A stretch of 64,000 bases of DNA from the NCBI GenBank assembly GCA_903932145.1, contig CAIZFE010000037.1, positions 1-64,000 on the forward strand, given 5' to 3'. A program made the position numbers and the translations under genes. The notes below the pieces were generated by a model. It was not told the DNA's origin, did not search any database, and worked only from the letters and a program-made list of their open reading frames with translations. This DNA comes from an uncultured Rhodopila sp. GTDB taxonomy: Bacteria; Pseudomonadota; Alphaproteobacteria; Acetobacterales; Acetobacteraceae. This document shows, one piece after another, positions 37,701 to 46,111 of this stretch (position 1 is its first letter; each line of letters begins with the position of its first letter).

Positions 37701-38906
37701 GTGAAGAAGCTGCCGCTGGCCGGTATTCGTGTTCTGGACCTGAGCAATGTGATCGCCGGGCCGCTGGCATCATATCAACTCGCGCTGATGGGGGCCGAGG
37801 TCATCAAGATCGAGGTCCCCGGCAGCGGTGATCTGTCGCGTAAGATGGGCGCGGACCTGGCCGCCGGGAGGAAGGGGATGGGCACGTCCTATCTGGCGTT
37901 CAATGCGAACAAGAAATCTCTTACGTTGAACCTGAAATCTCCGGCCGGCAAAGAGGTGTTTCGCCGGTTGGCGGCCACCGCCGACGTCGTGCTGGAGAAT
38001 TTTCGGCCCGGTGCGATGGCTCGTCTGGACCTGTCGGCCGAGTCATTACTGGCGCTGAACCCAAGGTTGATTTACTGCGCCGTCTCCGGTTTCGGGCAAA
38101 CTGGTCCGTTGTCGGAGCAGGCAAGCTACGACCAGATCATCCAGGGCTACGCCGGGCTGATGGCCATGACCGGTGAACCCGAGACGGCACCGGTGAAAGC
38201 CGGACTGGTCGTTTGCGATACGACGGCGGCGATCACCGCCGCCTTTGCCATCGCGGCCTCCCTGGTGCGGCGAAACGCCACCGGAGAAGGGGAAATCATC
38301 GATGTATCTATGCTGGATTGCGCCCTGGCCAGCATGTCGTCGTGGGTCATTTCGAACTATCTCAACGCTGGATACGAACCCGGGCCGATCGGCAACCACA
38401 GCCAGACATCGGCGCCGTCCGGAACGTTCTTGACCCAAGACGGCCCGCTGAACATCGTTAACAACGAACAAAAGCAGTTCGCCGCGACCTGCGATGCACT
38501 GGGATTGCCCGCGCTGCGGGACGACCCGAGGTTCCGAGAACGGGACGACCGGATGCAAAACCAACCTCTGTTGCGATCGATCCTGGAAGCGCATTTGGCG
38601 ACGGATACCGCGGCGGCCTGGGAGGCGAAGTTGATCGCGGCGGGCGTACCCGCCGGGCCAGTTTACACGGTCAAGCAGATCGCCGAACACCCTCAGATGC
38701 GTGACCGGGGCCAGTTGCAAACGGTCCATGTGCCTGCGCTGGACCGCGACGTGCAGGTTGTCGGAGCCGGCTATCGATTGTCCGGCAACGCAATCCCGGT
38801 GACCGCGCCACCGCCCTCGCTGGGCGAACACTCACGCGCTGTGTTGGCGGATGCCGGGTTTAGCGACTTCGAAATAAACGCGTTGGCAGACGAAGGGGTG
38901 ATATGA
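37701..38906 (+). CDS. Class III (CaiB/BaiF) CoA-transferase
   Basis: 401 residues. Transfers CoA between carboxylic acids through an Asp-bound anhydride. LAGIRVLDLSNVIAGP, GAEVIKIEVPGSGD, NANKKSLTLNLKSPAG, LENFRPG, VSGFGQTGP then SYDQIIQGYAGLMAMTG (holding the likely catalytic Asp) are all family blocks. It starts with GTG at 37701, one base after the dehydrogenase stop, and its end overlaps the SMP-30 gene (ATGA). Together they look like activation and oxidation of an unknown acid. Confidence 0.9.
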   Translation: MKKLPLAGIRVLDLSNVIAGPLASYQLALMGAEVIKIEVPGSGDLSRKMGADLAAGRKGMGTSYLAFNANKKSLTLNLKSPAGKEVFRRLAATADVVLENFRPGAMARLDLSAESLLALNPRLIYCAVSGFGQTGPLSEQASYDQIIQGYAGLMAMTGEPETAPVKAGLVVCDTTAAITAAFAIAASLVRRNATGEGEIIDVSMLDCALASMSSWVISNYLNAGYEPGPIGNHSQTSAPSGTFLTQDGPLNIVNNEQKQFAATCDALGLPALRDDPRFRERDDRMQNQPLLRSILEAHLATDTAAAWEAKLIAAGVPAGPVYTVKQIAEHPQMRDRGQLQTVHVPALDRDVQVVGAGYRLSGNAIPVTAPPPSLGEHSRAVLADAGFSDFEINALADEGVI

Positions 38907-39805
38907 ACATGGTTCCGACCTGGCCGGCCCCGACCATCCACGAAACCTCAGTCTTTACCTCCATCCCCGCCCATCTGGTCAAACGCAGGGACGGCGGCCG
39001 GGCAGGATTTCTGGAGGGACCGTCGTTCGACCGCCTCGGCAACCTGTTCTGCGTCGATGTCCAGGCTGGTCGTATCTACAAAATTACCCCGGCCAGGCAG
39101 TGGGACGTGGTGATCGAATACGACGGCATCCCGAACGGATTGAAACTCCATCGGGATGGACGCGCTTTTATCGCGGATCGCAAAAACGGCCTGATGGTGC
39201 TGGACCCATTTCTGGGCACCATCGAAACCGTCCTTGCCGGCCCGCGCGCGGGCGAACGGTTTAAAGGCCTGAACGATCTGCACTTCGCCAGCAACGGTGA
39301 TCTTTACTTTACCGACCAGGGCCGGACCGGCCTGCAGGACCCGACCGGCCATGTGTATCGCCTGACAGCCGAAGGGCGGCTGGACACGATCGTCTCGAAC
39401 GCTCCAAGTCCCAACGGCCTCGTCCTTTCGAAACGAGAAAATGCCCTGTTCCTGGCGGTCACCCGAACCAACGCGATCTGGCGGATCGATCTCGACGACC
39501 CGGCGCTGCGGGTTGGCCTTTTCGTGCAACTACCGTGCGCGGGACCGGACGGTGTGGCGCTCGATTCAGACGGCAACGTAATCGTCGCTCATCCGACCCT
39601 CGGTGCCGTCTGGGTGTTCAGTCGCACCGGCCAGCCGCTGCATTATATCAAGACTTGTGCCGGCGACATGACGACCAACATCGCCTACGGCGGAGCGGAG
39701 AACCGAACACTGTTTATTATGGAGTCCCGGACCGGATCAGTGCTGACGGTTACTTTGCCGACAGCCGGATGCCCCATGTTCGGCACCAGCGGCCCTTCGT
39801 TCTGA
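38903..39805 (+). CDS. SMP-30/gluconolactonase-family protein
   Basis: 300 residues, six-bladed beta-propeller hydrolase family (lactonases, strictosidine-synthase-like). LEGPSFDRLGNLFCVDV, GIPNGLKLHRDGRAFIADR, LNDLHFASNGDLYFTDQG, SPNGLVLSKREN and GPDGVALDSDGNVIVAHP carry the usual metal ligands (Glu, Asn, Asn, Asp). No signal peptide, so cytoplasmic. It overlaps the CoA-transferase gene by 4 bases and ends the operon. It may open a lactone that feeds the CoA steps; this is context inference only. Confidence 0.88.
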   Translation: MNMVPTWPAPTIHETSVFTSIPAHLVKRRDGGRAGFLEGPSFDRLGNLFCVDVQAGRIYKITPARQWDVVIEYDGIPNGLKLHRDGRAFIADRKNGLMVLDPFLGTIETVLAGPRAGERFKGLNDLHFASNGDLYFTDQGRTGLQDPTGHVYRLTAEGRLDTIVSNAPSPNGLVLSKRENALFLAVTRTNAIWRIDLDDPALRVGLFVQLPCAGPDGVALDSDGNVIVAHPTLGAVWVFSRTGQPLHYIKTCAGDMTTNIAYGGAENRTLFIMESRTGSVLTVTLPTAGCPMFGTSGPSF

Positions 39806-39879
39806 TGGCCCCTCCGGCCGATTATCACGAATAGCCCGTACTACGGAGCGATCCCGTTTAGAGGGAGATGCTAAAAATA

Positions 39880-39906
39880 CTGGCCGCAGTGCCGGAGTGC
39901 GGCCAG
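39880..39906. terminator. Hairpin downstream of the SMP-30 operon
   Basis: CTGGCCGCA - 9-nt loop - TGCGGCCAG, a perfect 9-bp stem 75 bases after the SMP-30 stop. No T-tract follows, so factor-independent termination is uncertain. Confidence 0.4.
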
Positions 39907-39948
39907 AAACCGCGTCAGCCGCTTCATAAACCGCGTCATCCGCTTCAT
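39907..39948. repeat. Tandem 21-bp duplication
   Basis: AAACCGCGTCAGCCGCTTCAT is repeated head to tail with one mismatch directly after the hairpin. The rest of the 308-base gap (39806-40113) is not coding; its last 90 bases are markedly AT-rich and hold the higBA control region. Confidence 0.6.
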
Positions 39949-40022
39949 TTTGCCTCAGGGTGCACCCGGCCGTCACGCCCGGATCGGTAAACATCGCGTG
40001 ACCGTCCGCCCGGCCGGCTGTC

Positions 40023-40037
40023 TTAACAATTTGTTAA
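40023..40037. promoter_or_regulatory. Putative higBA operator
   Basis: TTAACAA-T-TTGTTAA, a perfect 15-bp palindrome in an AT-rich stretch upstream of the toxin. A second imperfect palindrome, ATGGCAAAATTACCAT, lies at 40082-40097 just before the toxin start. HigA-type antitoxins bind such sites. Confidence 0.45.
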
Positions 40038-40113
40038 TGATTTTAGTCCAAATTCCCCATTGCAAATAAAGCTAGACATCAATGGCAAAATTACCATAAA
40101 AGGAATTCACGGC

Positions 40114-40488
40114 ATGGGACGGTTCGCACCGCTTGGCAATCCGTCGATCCGCCCCTTGATTTGGATCGGCGACAGCAAGCAGGACATTTCCGCGTTGCCG
40201 GGGCCGGTCAAGGCGTCGTTCGGCCACCGCCTGCAAGAGGTGCAGGACGGCAAGATGCCATTGGATACCAAGCCGCTACCGGCCATCGGGCCGGGCGTGT
40301 TGGAACTGCGGGACCGCTTCGATGGCAACGCCTATCGCACCGTCTATGTCGTGAACCTGAAGAAGGCGGTCTACGTACTGCACGCCTTCATGAAGAAATC
40401 GAGGTCAGGCATCGGTTTACCCCGGCCCGACGCTGTGTTGATCGAACTGCGCCTGAAGCGCGCCAAACTGTTAGACGCTGAGGACTGA
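40114..40488 (+). CDS. RelE/HigB-type toxin (phage Gp49-like)
   Basis: 124 residues. PLIWIGDSKQDISALPGPVK, then ELRDRFDGNAYRTVYVV and AVYVLHAFMKKS match the HigB/Gp49-like branch of RelE-fold ribonucleases that cut mRNA on the ribosome. The ATG at 40114 follows AAGGA; an in-frame TTG at 40060 would add 18 residues of AT-rich sequence and is unlikely. The antitoxin gene follows after 2 bases, giving the toxin-first order typical of higBA. Confidence 0.88.
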   Translation: MGRFAPLGNPSIRPLIWIGDSKQDISALPGPVKASFGHRLQEVQDGKMPLDTKPLPAIGPGVLELRDRFDGNAYRTVYVVNLKKAVYVLHAFMKKSRSGIGLPRPDAVLIELRLKRAKLLDAED

Positions 40489-40490
40489 CC

Positions 40491-40820
40491 ATGGACGATA
40501 TCACCTTTGAAAAAGGCAGCGGCAACATCTTCGCCGACCTTGGATTTTCTCCCGCCGAAGCGGCCGTTCTGACCGTCAAAAGCGATCTTATCCGCACCAT
40601 CGGCGACACCATCCGCGACCGGGCGCTGACCCAACTCGCGGCGGCGAAACTGTGCCATACCGATCAGCCGACTCTGTCGAAAGTGCTGCGCGGCCGGATG
40701 GAAAGCGTGACCATCGATCGTCTCGCGTACTGGCTTACCGCTTTGGGCCGCACCGTCGAAATCCATGTTCATCCGTTCGACCGTCACGCAACCATCGGGC
40801 AACTCGTCATCGTTCCGTGA
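40491..40820 (+). CDS. HigA-type XRE-family antitoxin
   Basis: 109 residues. An XRE helix-turn-helix lies at about 30-85 (KSDLIRTIGDTIRDRALTQ, AAKLCHTDQPTLSKVLRGRM, TIDRLAYWLTALGRTVEIHV). It belongs to the HigA-like group usually paired with Gp49-like toxins. It should neutralise the upstream toxin and repress the operon through the palindromes before the toxin gene. The gene ends 86 bases before the methyltransferase gene. Confidence 0.88.
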   Translation: MDDITFEKGSGNIFADLGFSPAEAAVLTVKSDLIRTIGDTIRDRALTQLAAAKLCHTDQPTLSKVLRGRMESVTIDRLAYWLTALGRTVEIHVHPFDRHATIGQLVIVP

Positions 40821-40906
40821 AGGTTTTCACAGCGATCTTGCACTGAACCAAGTGCCGCCATCGTGACAGTTCCGCTCCGCCCAATCTGCGTATATGAGGG
40901 GGCGGA

Positions 40907-42226
40907 ATGACCCAACGCTCGCAAAAACAGTCTCGCCGTAAACCGCCCGAACCCGCCGAAGTCCATATCGACCGTGTCGGGTCAGAGGGCGATGGCATCG
41001 CCCGATTGGACGACGGCACGTCGCTTTACATCCCGCTGACGCTGCCGGGCGAAACCGTCACCGCCAGGCCGATGCAATCCCGCGGCGACGGCTGGCACGC
41101 CTTCGCCGAAATTATCGCCGACCCGAGCGAGGCGCGGGTAGAGGCGCCATGCCGGCATTTCGGCCGCTGTGGCGGCTGCGTGCTGCAACACTGGCGCGAC
41201 GCCGAGTATCGCACCTGGAAGACCCGGCTGCTGTCGTATGCCCTGAAAGGAGCCGGATTCGCGACGCCCGATCCGCTGCCGTTCGTGCAGGGTTTGCCGG
41301 GTGAGCGCCGCCGCATCGACTTCGCCATCCGGCGTCTGGCCGGCCGTATTGTCCTCGGGCTGCATGAGCAGCGATCGGCTGAGGTCATCGACCTGACCGA
41401 TTGCCTGGTGCTTCATCCGGCGTTGATGGCACTGATGCCGCCGTTGCGCGCGCTGCTTCAGGGCCTCAAGGCGATCCAGCGGGAAGGGTCGCTGGTGATC
41501 AACCTGCTGGATTCCGGTCCCGACATGCTGCTGCGCACCGACGCGGCGCTGACGCTGGAAGACCGCATCGCGCTCACGACCTTCGCCAACCAGCATGGTC
41601 TGCCGCGGGTATCGCAGGTCGGCGTCAACGACACGCCGGAAACCATCGGGCTGCTGCGCCCGCCGACGACCTTGATGTCAGGCGTGGCCGTGCGTCCGCC
41701 GCCGGGGGCATTCCTGCAGGCGACCGCCGAGGGCGAACGGGCGATCATTGAGGCTGTGCTGGCCGGCATGCCGAAGAAAATCAACAACAAGACCCGCGTC
41801 GCCGAACTGTATTCCGGTTGCGGCACGTTGACCTTCGCCCTGGCCAAGATCATCCGGGTTGCCGCCTACGAGGGCGACACCGCGACGTTCACCGCCCTGA
41901 AGCAGGCCGTCAATCAAAGCGCTATGCCGGGCCGGATCGAAACCTTCCAGCGCGACCTGGCCCGCCAGCCGCTGTCGGCTAAGGAATTGAGGGCGTTCGC
42001 CGCTGTGGTGCTCGATCCGCCGCACAATGGCGCATCGGCCCAGATGGGCCAGATCGCCGCAGCCAAGGTGCCGACCGTGGTTTACGTCAGTTGCAACCCG
42101 GCGACGCTGTCGCGTGACGTTAAAATGCTGGCCAGTGCCGGCTACAAGCTCGCCTCCGTCACCGCCATCGACCAGTTCCTCTGGACCGCTCGGTTGGAAA
42201 GCGTCTGCGTGTTCCGGCTTGGTTGA
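40907..42226 (+). CDS. TrmA/RlmC/RlmD-family RNA (uracil-5-)-methyltransferase
   Basis: 439 residues. SAM-dependent m5U methylation of rRNA or tRNA. An N-terminal TRAM-like segment (HIDRVGSEGDGIARLDDGTSLYI) is followed by iron-sulfur cysteines C82, C88, C91 and probably C166, the substrate-loop GAFLQATAEGE, SAM motif VAELYSGCGTLTFALA, VVLDPPHNGAS and the nucleophile Cys in VYVSCNPATLSRD. Which U is modified cannot be told from sequence. AAGG-like GGGGGCGGA precedes the ATG. The Nudix gene starts about 32 bases downstream. Confidence 0.92.
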   Translation: MTQRSQKQSRRKPPEPAEVHIDRVGSEGDGIARLDDGTSLYIPLTLPGETVTARPMQSRGDGWHAFAEIIADPSEARVEAPCRHFGRCGGCVLQHWRDAEYRTWKTRLLSYALKGAGFATPDPLPFVQGLPGERRRIDFAIRRLAGRIVLGLHEQRSAEVIDLTDCLVLHPALMALMPPLRALLQGLKAIQREGSLVINLLDSGPDMLLRTDAALTLEDRIALTTFANQHGLPRVSQVGVNDTPETIGLLRPPTTLMSGVAVRPPPGAFLQATAEGERAIIEAVLAGMPKKINNKTRVAELYSGCGTLTFALAKIIRVAAYEGDTATFTALKQAVNQSAMPGRIETFQRDLARQPLSAKELRAFAAVVLDPPHNGASAQMGQIAAAKVPTVVYVSCNPATLSRDVKMLASAGYKLASVTAIDQFLWTARLESVCVFRLG

Positions 42227-42258
42227 CAGGGAGCCGGGCGGGACCGCTACAAGCACAC

Positions 42259-42906
42259 ATGTTACACCGAACCACCCTGCCAATCCCGCCGCACCCTGAC
42301 GTTGTTATCGAGTCCGAACAGCGAGTCTGGGACGGGCGCTTTCCTCTGGACGTGGTGAAATTCCGCCACCGCCGCTTTGACGGCGTCATGTCCGACACCC
42401 GCACCTGGGAATTGTGGCGGCGCGGCCATGCCGCGGCGTTGCTGCCGTACGACCCGGTATCCGACACCGTCGTGCTGATCGAGCAATTTCGCTTCCCGGC
42501 CCTGGCCGCTGGCGTCGATCCCGTGCTGGTCGAACTGCCGGCCGGTCTGTGCGAGGACAATGAGGACCCGGCCGACGCCATCCGCCGCGAAATGCAGGAA
42601 GAGATGGGCATGAACGCCGACCGCGTCGAACGCATCGGCGGCTACATGCTGACGGCCGGGGGTGCCGACGAATACTGCCATCTGTATGTTGGCCGGGTGA
42701 CTGCACCGCCCGCGGACGGCGAGGGGATTGTTGGCACCTGGGGCGAGGTTTCGGAAAGCGAGGACATCCGGGTGCGGGTTTGGTCGGCCGATGAGGCCAT
42801 CGCTGCGGCTTTCGCGGGGGTCTTCACCAACTCGATCACCGTGATCGGCCTGTTCTGGTTGGCTTCGAAGCGGGCCTCGCTGCGGCTGAAATGGATGACG
42901 TCATGA
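42259..42906 (+). CDS. Nudix hydrolase, ADP-ribose pyrophosphatase type
   Basis: 215 residues. A complete Nudix box, G-x5-E-x7-R-E-x-x-E-E-x-G-x, spans residues 96-118. The N-terminal RRFDGVMSDTRTWELWRRG and LIEQFRFPA segments are typical of NudF-type ADP-ribose pyrophosphatases, which clear ADP-ribose to AMP and ribose-5-phosphate. ATG 42259 has a weak ribosome-binding site; a TTG at 42223 overlapping the methyltransferase stop is an alternative start. Its 3' end overlaps the AlaX gene. Confidence 0.9.
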   Translation: MLHRTTLPIPPHPDVVIESEQRVWDGRFPLDVVKFRHRRFDGVMSDTRTWELWRRGHAAALLPYDPVSDTVVLIEQFRFPALAAGVDPVLVELPAGLCEDNEDPADAIRREMQEEMGMNADRVERIGGYMLTAGGADEYCHLYVGRVTAPPADGEGIVGTWGEVSESEDIRVRVWSADEAIAAAFAGVFTNSITVIGLFWLASKRASLRLKWMTS

Positions 42907-43616
42907 CCCGGCGGCTTTTCCTCGACGATTCGACCCTGGCCAGCACATCCGCGACGGTGATTGCCAGCGGGGCGGATGGGATCGTGCTGGACCAAACCGT
43001 GTTCTATGCGCGCGGCGGCGGTCAGCCCGGCGATAGCGGGTCACTGCACTGGGACGGTGGATCGGTCACGATCACCGAGGCGGTGAAAGGCGAGGGCGAG
43101 GCGATCCTGCACGTTCCCACACCCGACGCGGTGTTGCCACCTGTCGGGACCGTTGTAGAGGCAGCGATCGACTGGACCCGCCGTCACGCCCACATGCGCA
43201 TGCACACCGCGATGCACCTGCTGTGCAGCCTGATCAAGGGCGCCGCGGTGACCGGTGGATCGGTGGGCGCGGAAAAATCCAGGCTCGACTTCGATCTGCC
43301 CAACCCGCCGCCGAAAGAGGAGATCGAAGCCGGCCTGAACGCCCTGATCGCCGCCGATTATCCCGTGCAAATCGAGTGGGTGGACGAGTCCGTCCTGGAC
43401 ACTGATCCCAGCCTGGTCCGCACCATGTCGGTGCAGCCGCCACGCGGAACCGGACGGTTGCGGTTGATGCGGATCGGCGACGGGGACCGGCTGATCGACT
43501 TGCAGCCCTGCGGCGGGACGCATGTATCACGAACCGGTGAAATCGGCCCGATCCGTGTGCTCAAGATCGAAAACAAGGGCAAGCAGAACCGGCGCATCAT
43601 CATCGTCCCGGCTTGA
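42903..43616 (+). CDS. AlaX-type alanyl-tRNA editing protein
   Basis: 237 residues. Free-standing editing domain that deacylates Ser- or Gly-tRNA(Ala). Zn ligands are His101 and His105 (MHTAMHLL) and Cys203-x3-His207 (QPCGGTHVS). GGGQPGDSG is also conserved with AlaRS. The length fits AlaX-M, which has the glycine-rich N-terminal domain. ATG 42903 overlaps the Nudix stop (ATGA); an ATG at 42891 would add four residues. Co-translation with the Nudix enzyme is likely. Confidence 0.92.
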   Translation: MTRRLFLDDSTLASTSATVIASGADGIVLDQTVFYARGGGQPGDSGSLHWDGGSVTITEAVKGEGEAILHVPTPDAVLPPVGTVVEAAIDWTRRHAHMRMHTAMHLLCSLIKGAAVTGGSVGAEKSRLDFDLPNPPPKEEIEAGLNALIAADYPVQIEWVDESVLDTDPSLVRTMSVQPPRGTGRLRLMRIGDGDRLIDLQPCGGTHVSRTGEIGPIRVLKIENKGKQNRRIIIVPA

Positions 43617-43729
43617 CCGACAGCAGTAAGATCCTGTCCGCGGCCTGAAGATTTGGCCACCCGCTTGGGACTCCGCCCTCGCATACCCATTTGCGAGTGA
43701 GGTTTCATTCCAGAACAGGAGCGGTTCCC

Positions 43730-44164
43730 ATGTCCATCTCGGATGTGCTGCATGGCAAGGGCCACAAGGTGGTCATGGTTCGAACAACCGACACCGTCCA
43801 ATCGGCCGTGCGCAAGTTGGCGGACGAGCGGATCGGCGCGGTTGTCGTTGAAGACCAGTGGATGCGCCACGCCGGCGTGTTTTCCGAACGCGATTTCGTC
43901 AATGCCATTGCCGAACACGGCGCATTGGCTCTGACGTTCCCGGTGGAGAAACTGATGACATCGCCGGTCGTCACCTGCCGGCCAACCGACCGCGTGGATA
44001 CCGCGCTGGCCGCGATGACGATGGGTAAGATCCGGCACCTGCCGGTAGTCGATGGCGGGCAGTTGGTCGGCATCGTCAGCATCGGCGATCTGGTCAAGCA
44101 CCGTCTCGACGAGAAGGCGCTGGAAGCCAACGTGTTGCTCGACATCGCTCGTTTGCACGCCTGA
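43730..44164 (+). CDS. Tandem CBS-domain protein
   Basis: 144 residues with two CBS motifs: SAVRKLADERIGAVVVEDQ with GVFSERDFVN, and VDTALAAMTMGKIRHLPVVDGGQLVGIVSIGDLVK. CBS pairs bind adenine nucleotides or NAD(H) and act as energy or redox sensors on partner proteins. ATG 43730 follows AGGAG. It stands alone 113 bases after AlaX and converges with tarD across a strong palindrome. Partner unknown. Confidence 0.9.
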   Translation: MSISDVLHGKGHKVVMVRTTDTVQSAVRKLADERIGAVVVEDQWMRHAGVFSERDFVNAIAEHGALALTFPVEKLMTSPVVTCRPTDRVDTALAAMTMGKIRHLPVVDGGQLVGIVSIGDLVKHRLDEKALEANVLLDIARLHA

Positions 44165-44207
44165 ACGAGGCTTTTCGGGCTGGACCGGCGCGAGCGGGTA
44201 ACGATCC

Positions 44208-44229
44208 GCCGGCCCGGTACCGGGCCGGC
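44208..44229. terminator. Bidirectional terminator-like palindrome
   Basis: A 22-bp perfect palindrome, GCCGGCCCGGTACCGGGCCGGC, between the convergent CBS and tarD genes (43 bases after the CBS stop, 14 bases before the tarD stop). It is symmetric, so it can serve both transcripts; T-tracts are poor on both sides. Confidence 0.6.
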
Positions 44230-44243
44230 CAAGGTCGTGTTTG

Positions 44244-45413
44244 TTAGTTCGCCAGCTCCCGCATGATCGAATACAGGTCGGACTTCCCCTCGAACCCGAT
44301 ACCCGGCAGGTCGGGCAGCGTCACGATGCTGTCCTTGACCTTCGTCCCATCCGGGAAACCACCATAGGGCTGGAACACGTCAGGATAGCTCTCATTGCCG
44401 CCCAAACCGAGCCCGGCCGCGATATTCAGTGACATCTGGTGACCGCCATGAGGCACGCACCGCTTCCAGGACCAGCCATGGTCTTTGAGCATCGCCAGCG
44501 TCCGCTGATACTCGCACAATCCGTAGGACAATGCACAATCGAACTGGAGCCAGTCGCGATCCGGACGCATGCCGCCGTGGCGGATCAAATTGCGGGCATC
44601 CTGGTGGCTGAACAGATTTTCGCCGGTCGCCATCGGGCCGGGGTAGAATTCCGCCAGTGCTGCCTGCAACTGGTAATCCAGCGGATCACCGGCTTCCTCG
44701 TACCAGAACAGATCGTAGTCCCGCAGCATTTTCGCATACCCGATCGCGGTTTCTAGATCGAAGCGGCCGTTCGCATCGACGGCAAGCCGAGCATGCGGAC
44801 CGATTTCTTTCAGCACGGCTTCGATCCGGCGTCGGTCGTCGGCGATCGACTCACCACCGATCTTCATTTTCACCACTGAATAGCCGCGTTCCAGATAGGC
44901 GCGCATCTCGGCACACAACGCTGAATCGTCCTTGCCGGGGTAGTAGTAACCGCCAGCGGCATAAACAAAGATGTTCGGATCGGCGACGACCCCGTGGCGT
45001 TCGGCCAGCAACCGGAACAGCGGCTTGCCGGCGATCTTCGCCACTGCGTCCCACACCGCCATGTCGATCGTGCCGACGGCCACCGAACGATCGCCGTGGC
45101 CGCCCGGCTTTTCGTTGCGCATCATGGTGCCCCAGACCTTGTCCGGGTCCAGGTTGTCGCCGGTCGCATCCAGCATCGACACCGGATCGGCCTCCAGAAT
45201 GCGCGGCGCGAACCGCTCGCGGATCAGGCCACCCTGACCATACCGGCCGTTCGAGTTGAAGCCGTAGCCGACCACCGTCTTGCCGTTACGCTGCACGTTG
45301 GTGACCACGGCGACCAGGCTGGAGGTCATTTTGGAGAAATCGATATAGGCATTGCGAATGGGCGAGCTGATCGGCTTCGTTACTTCGCGAACATCGACGA
45401 TGCGCAGGGACAT
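44244..45413 (-). CDS. tarD: D(-)-tartrate dehydratase TarD
   Basis: 389 residues, enolase superfamily. Dehydrates D-tartrate to oxaloacetate. The sequence follows the Bradyrhizobium enzyme closely in length and motifs: PISSPIRNAYIDFSKMT, GYGFNSNGRYGQGGLIRERF, K182-x-K184 (Lys184 base), Mg2+ ligands Asp213, Glu239 and Glu265, and His322 (CVPHGGHQMSLN). Positions agree with those I recall for the characterised protein. ATG 45413 follows GAGGAG. It lies 12 bases downstream of hemJ in the same direction, so it may be co-transcribed. No tartrate transporter is adjacent. Confidence 0.93.
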   Translation of the reverse strand: MSLRIVDVREVTKPISSPIRNAYIDFSKMTSSLVAVVTNVQRNGKTVVGYGFNSNGRYGQGGLIRERFAPRILEADPVSMLDATGDNLDPDKVWGTMMRNEKPGGHGDRSVAVGTIDMAVWDAVAKIAGKPLFRLLAERHGVVADPNIFVYAAGGYYYPGKDDSALCAEMRAYLERGYSVVKMKIGGESIADDRRRIEAVLKEIGPHARLAVDANGRFDLETAIGYAKMLRDYDLFWYEEAGDPLDYQLQAALAEFYPGPMATGENLFSHQDARNLIRHGGMRPDRDWLQFDCALSYGLCEYQRTLAMLKDHGWSWKRCVPHGGHQMSLNIAAGLGLGGNESYPDVFQPYGGFPDGTKVKDSIVTLPDLPGIGFEGKSDLYSIMRELAN

Positions 45414-45425
45414 GAGAGGAACTCC

Positions 45426-45878
45426 TCAGAAAGGCCGGACAATAACCATGATGACGACGACGACCATCAGCACGGTGGGGACTTCATTGGCAATACGGTA
45501 AAATCTCTGGGGACGCCGGTTGGCGTCGGCCAGAAAGTCCTTCCGCCAGCGTGACATGGCGCCATGGAAGCCGGACATCAGGATCACGCAAAGCAGTTTC
45601 ACATGCCACCATCCGGCCGACCAGTCGATAATGCCGGGCGTCAGCACCAGCATAATCCCGAACAGCCAGGTCGCGATCATCGCCGGGTTCATGATCTGCT
45701 TGAACAGCCGGTATTCCATGACCTTGAAGCGCTCGCTTTCGGCGCTGCCGGCCCGCACATCGCAATGATAGACGAACAGCCGAGGCATGTAGAACGTCGC
45801 CGCCATCCACGCGATCAACGAGATCACGTGGAAAGCCTTGGTCCATGGATACAGATGGCTGAGGGCCTGGATGGTCAT
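45426..45878 (-). CDS. hemJ: Protoporphyrinogen oxidase HemJ
   Basis: 150 residues, integral membrane, four predicted hydrophobic helices. HemJ oxidises protoporphyrinogen IX to protoporphyrin IX and is the common form in alphaproteobacteria. Features: KAFHVISLIAWMAATFYMPRLFVYH with conserved His, PAMIATWLFGIMLVLTPG, WWHVKLLCVILMSGFHG and RIANEVPTVLMVVVVIMVIV. ATG 45878 has a weak ribosome-binding site. It is followed by tarD after 12 bases, an unusual pairing with no metabolic logic I can see. A REP-like palindrome lies directly upstream. Confidence 0.9.
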   Translation of the reverse strand: MTIQALSHLYPWTKAFHVISLIAWMAATFYMPRLFVYHCDVRAGSAESERFKVMEYRLFKQIMNPAMIATWLFGIMLVLTPGIIDWSAGWWHVKLLCVILMSGFHGAMSRWRKDFLADANRRPQRFYRIANEVPTVLMVVVVIMVIVRPF

Positions 45879-46001
45879 GTGAACTCGTCTGGTAGCGCCG
45901 ACATGGCGGAAAAGGGAAGGGTGGTGCGCTGGCTGGCGCCGACGTTGACGAACGCTCCCGTCATGGTCCGACCCACCCCGTCTTGGCTCGGCCCTCCTCG
46001 C

Positions 46002-46074
46002 CATGGCCCGGCTTGTCCGGGCCACCTGTCGCGGCACCGGCAGCGCATGGGTGGCCCGGACAACCCGGGCCATG
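46002..46074. repeat. REP-like palindrome, type A
   Basis: Arms 46002-46026 and 46050-46074 pair in 24 of 25 positions (core CATGGCCCGGCTTGTCCGGGCCACC). A second, degenerate CGTCATGGTCCG start lies just left at 45958. It sits between the SDR gene end and hemJ. Confidence 0.72.
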
Positions 46075-46111
46075 ACGGGGGGAGAAAGTGCACGCCGAAA
46101 AGCGGTCGCTC

